Shown here in pieces: positions 12,545 to 12,545 of a DNA stretch of 12,545 bases. Origin of the DNA: Candidatus Zipacnadia bacterium (GTDB lineage Bacteria; Armatimonadota; Zipacnadia; Zipacnadales; Zipacnadaceae); NCBI GenBank assembly GCA_029821455.1, contig JALGTI010000061.1:1-12545 (forward strand), written 5' to 3'. How positions within the stretch are numbered: the stretch's first letter is position 1; the number at the start of each line of letters is the position of its first letter. Made by a program: the position numbers and the translations under genes. The notes under the pieces are model-generated. The model was not told where the DNA came from. It made no database searches and saw nothing but the letters and a program-made list of their open reading frames with translations.

Positions 12545-12545
12545 G

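Overview
The window looks like a stretch of a fairly GC-rich (roughly 57-60 %) bacterial chromosome, probably from an anaerobe. The genes do not fix the lineage. A reduced Flp/Tad pilus operon without secretin or outer-membrane genes in view, a pseudo-receiver CpaE, and an Orp/NifX-type iron-sulfur ATPase cluster would fit Chloroflexota, Armatimonadota or a similar phylum; this placement is inference. No rRNA, tRNA, CRISPR array, insertion sequence or phage gene was seen.

Layout. (1) 2-859, plus strand: the 3' part of a TIM-barrel sugar phosphate isomerase/epimerase, cut by the left edge. (2) 856-6793, minus strand: a compact Tad (tight adherence) pilus operon in transcription order flp - tadV/cpaA - tadE - cpaE/tadZ - tadA/cpaF - tadB - tadC. 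Its last stop codon overlaps the stop of the convergent isomerase gene. Two tandem hairpins lie between flp and the prepilin peptidase. (3) 6794-7150: about 360 bp without a gene, the leader of the Tad operon, with several inverted and direct repeats. (4) 7151-12090, minus strand: an eight-gene cluster in the order nifX-like (111 aa) - coiled-coil small protein - nifX-like with Gly/Met-rich tail (222 aa) - MinD-type ferredoxin ATPase - DUF5320/zinc-ribbon small protein - DUF5320 Gly/Tyr/Met repeat protein - second MinD-type ferredoxin ATPase - Mrp/NBP35 ATPase. A strong sigma-70-like promoter and a candidate operator precede it. (5) 12243-12281: a rho-independent terminator. (6) 12329-12544, minus strand: the C-terminal end of a separate gene that enters from the right edge and has no start codon in the window.

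How the genes may work together. The 7151-12090 cluster has the parts list of the Orp ('orange protein') complex genes known from Desulfovibrio: NifX/NifB-like small metal-cluster proteins, two MinD-family ATPases with inserted ferredoxin domains, and an Mrp ATPase. The small DUF5320-type proteins probably act as scaffolds or metal-binding partners. No nifHDK is present, so this is not a nitrogenase locus. The cluster probably handles an Fe-S or mixed-metal cofactor, but its product is unknown. The Tad genes should make a Flp pilus: TadV processes Flp and TadE, TadA powers assembly, TadB/TadC form the inner-membrane platform, and CpaE places the machine in the cell.

Points most worth a second look: an Ala replacing one cluster-ligating Cys in the second MinD-type ATPase; matching coiled-coil tails on two different cluster proteins; a Met/Gly-rich extension on the NifX protein; GTAACA-type repeats shared by the two operon leaders; strong intercistronic RNA hairpins; and the gene fragment at the right edge.
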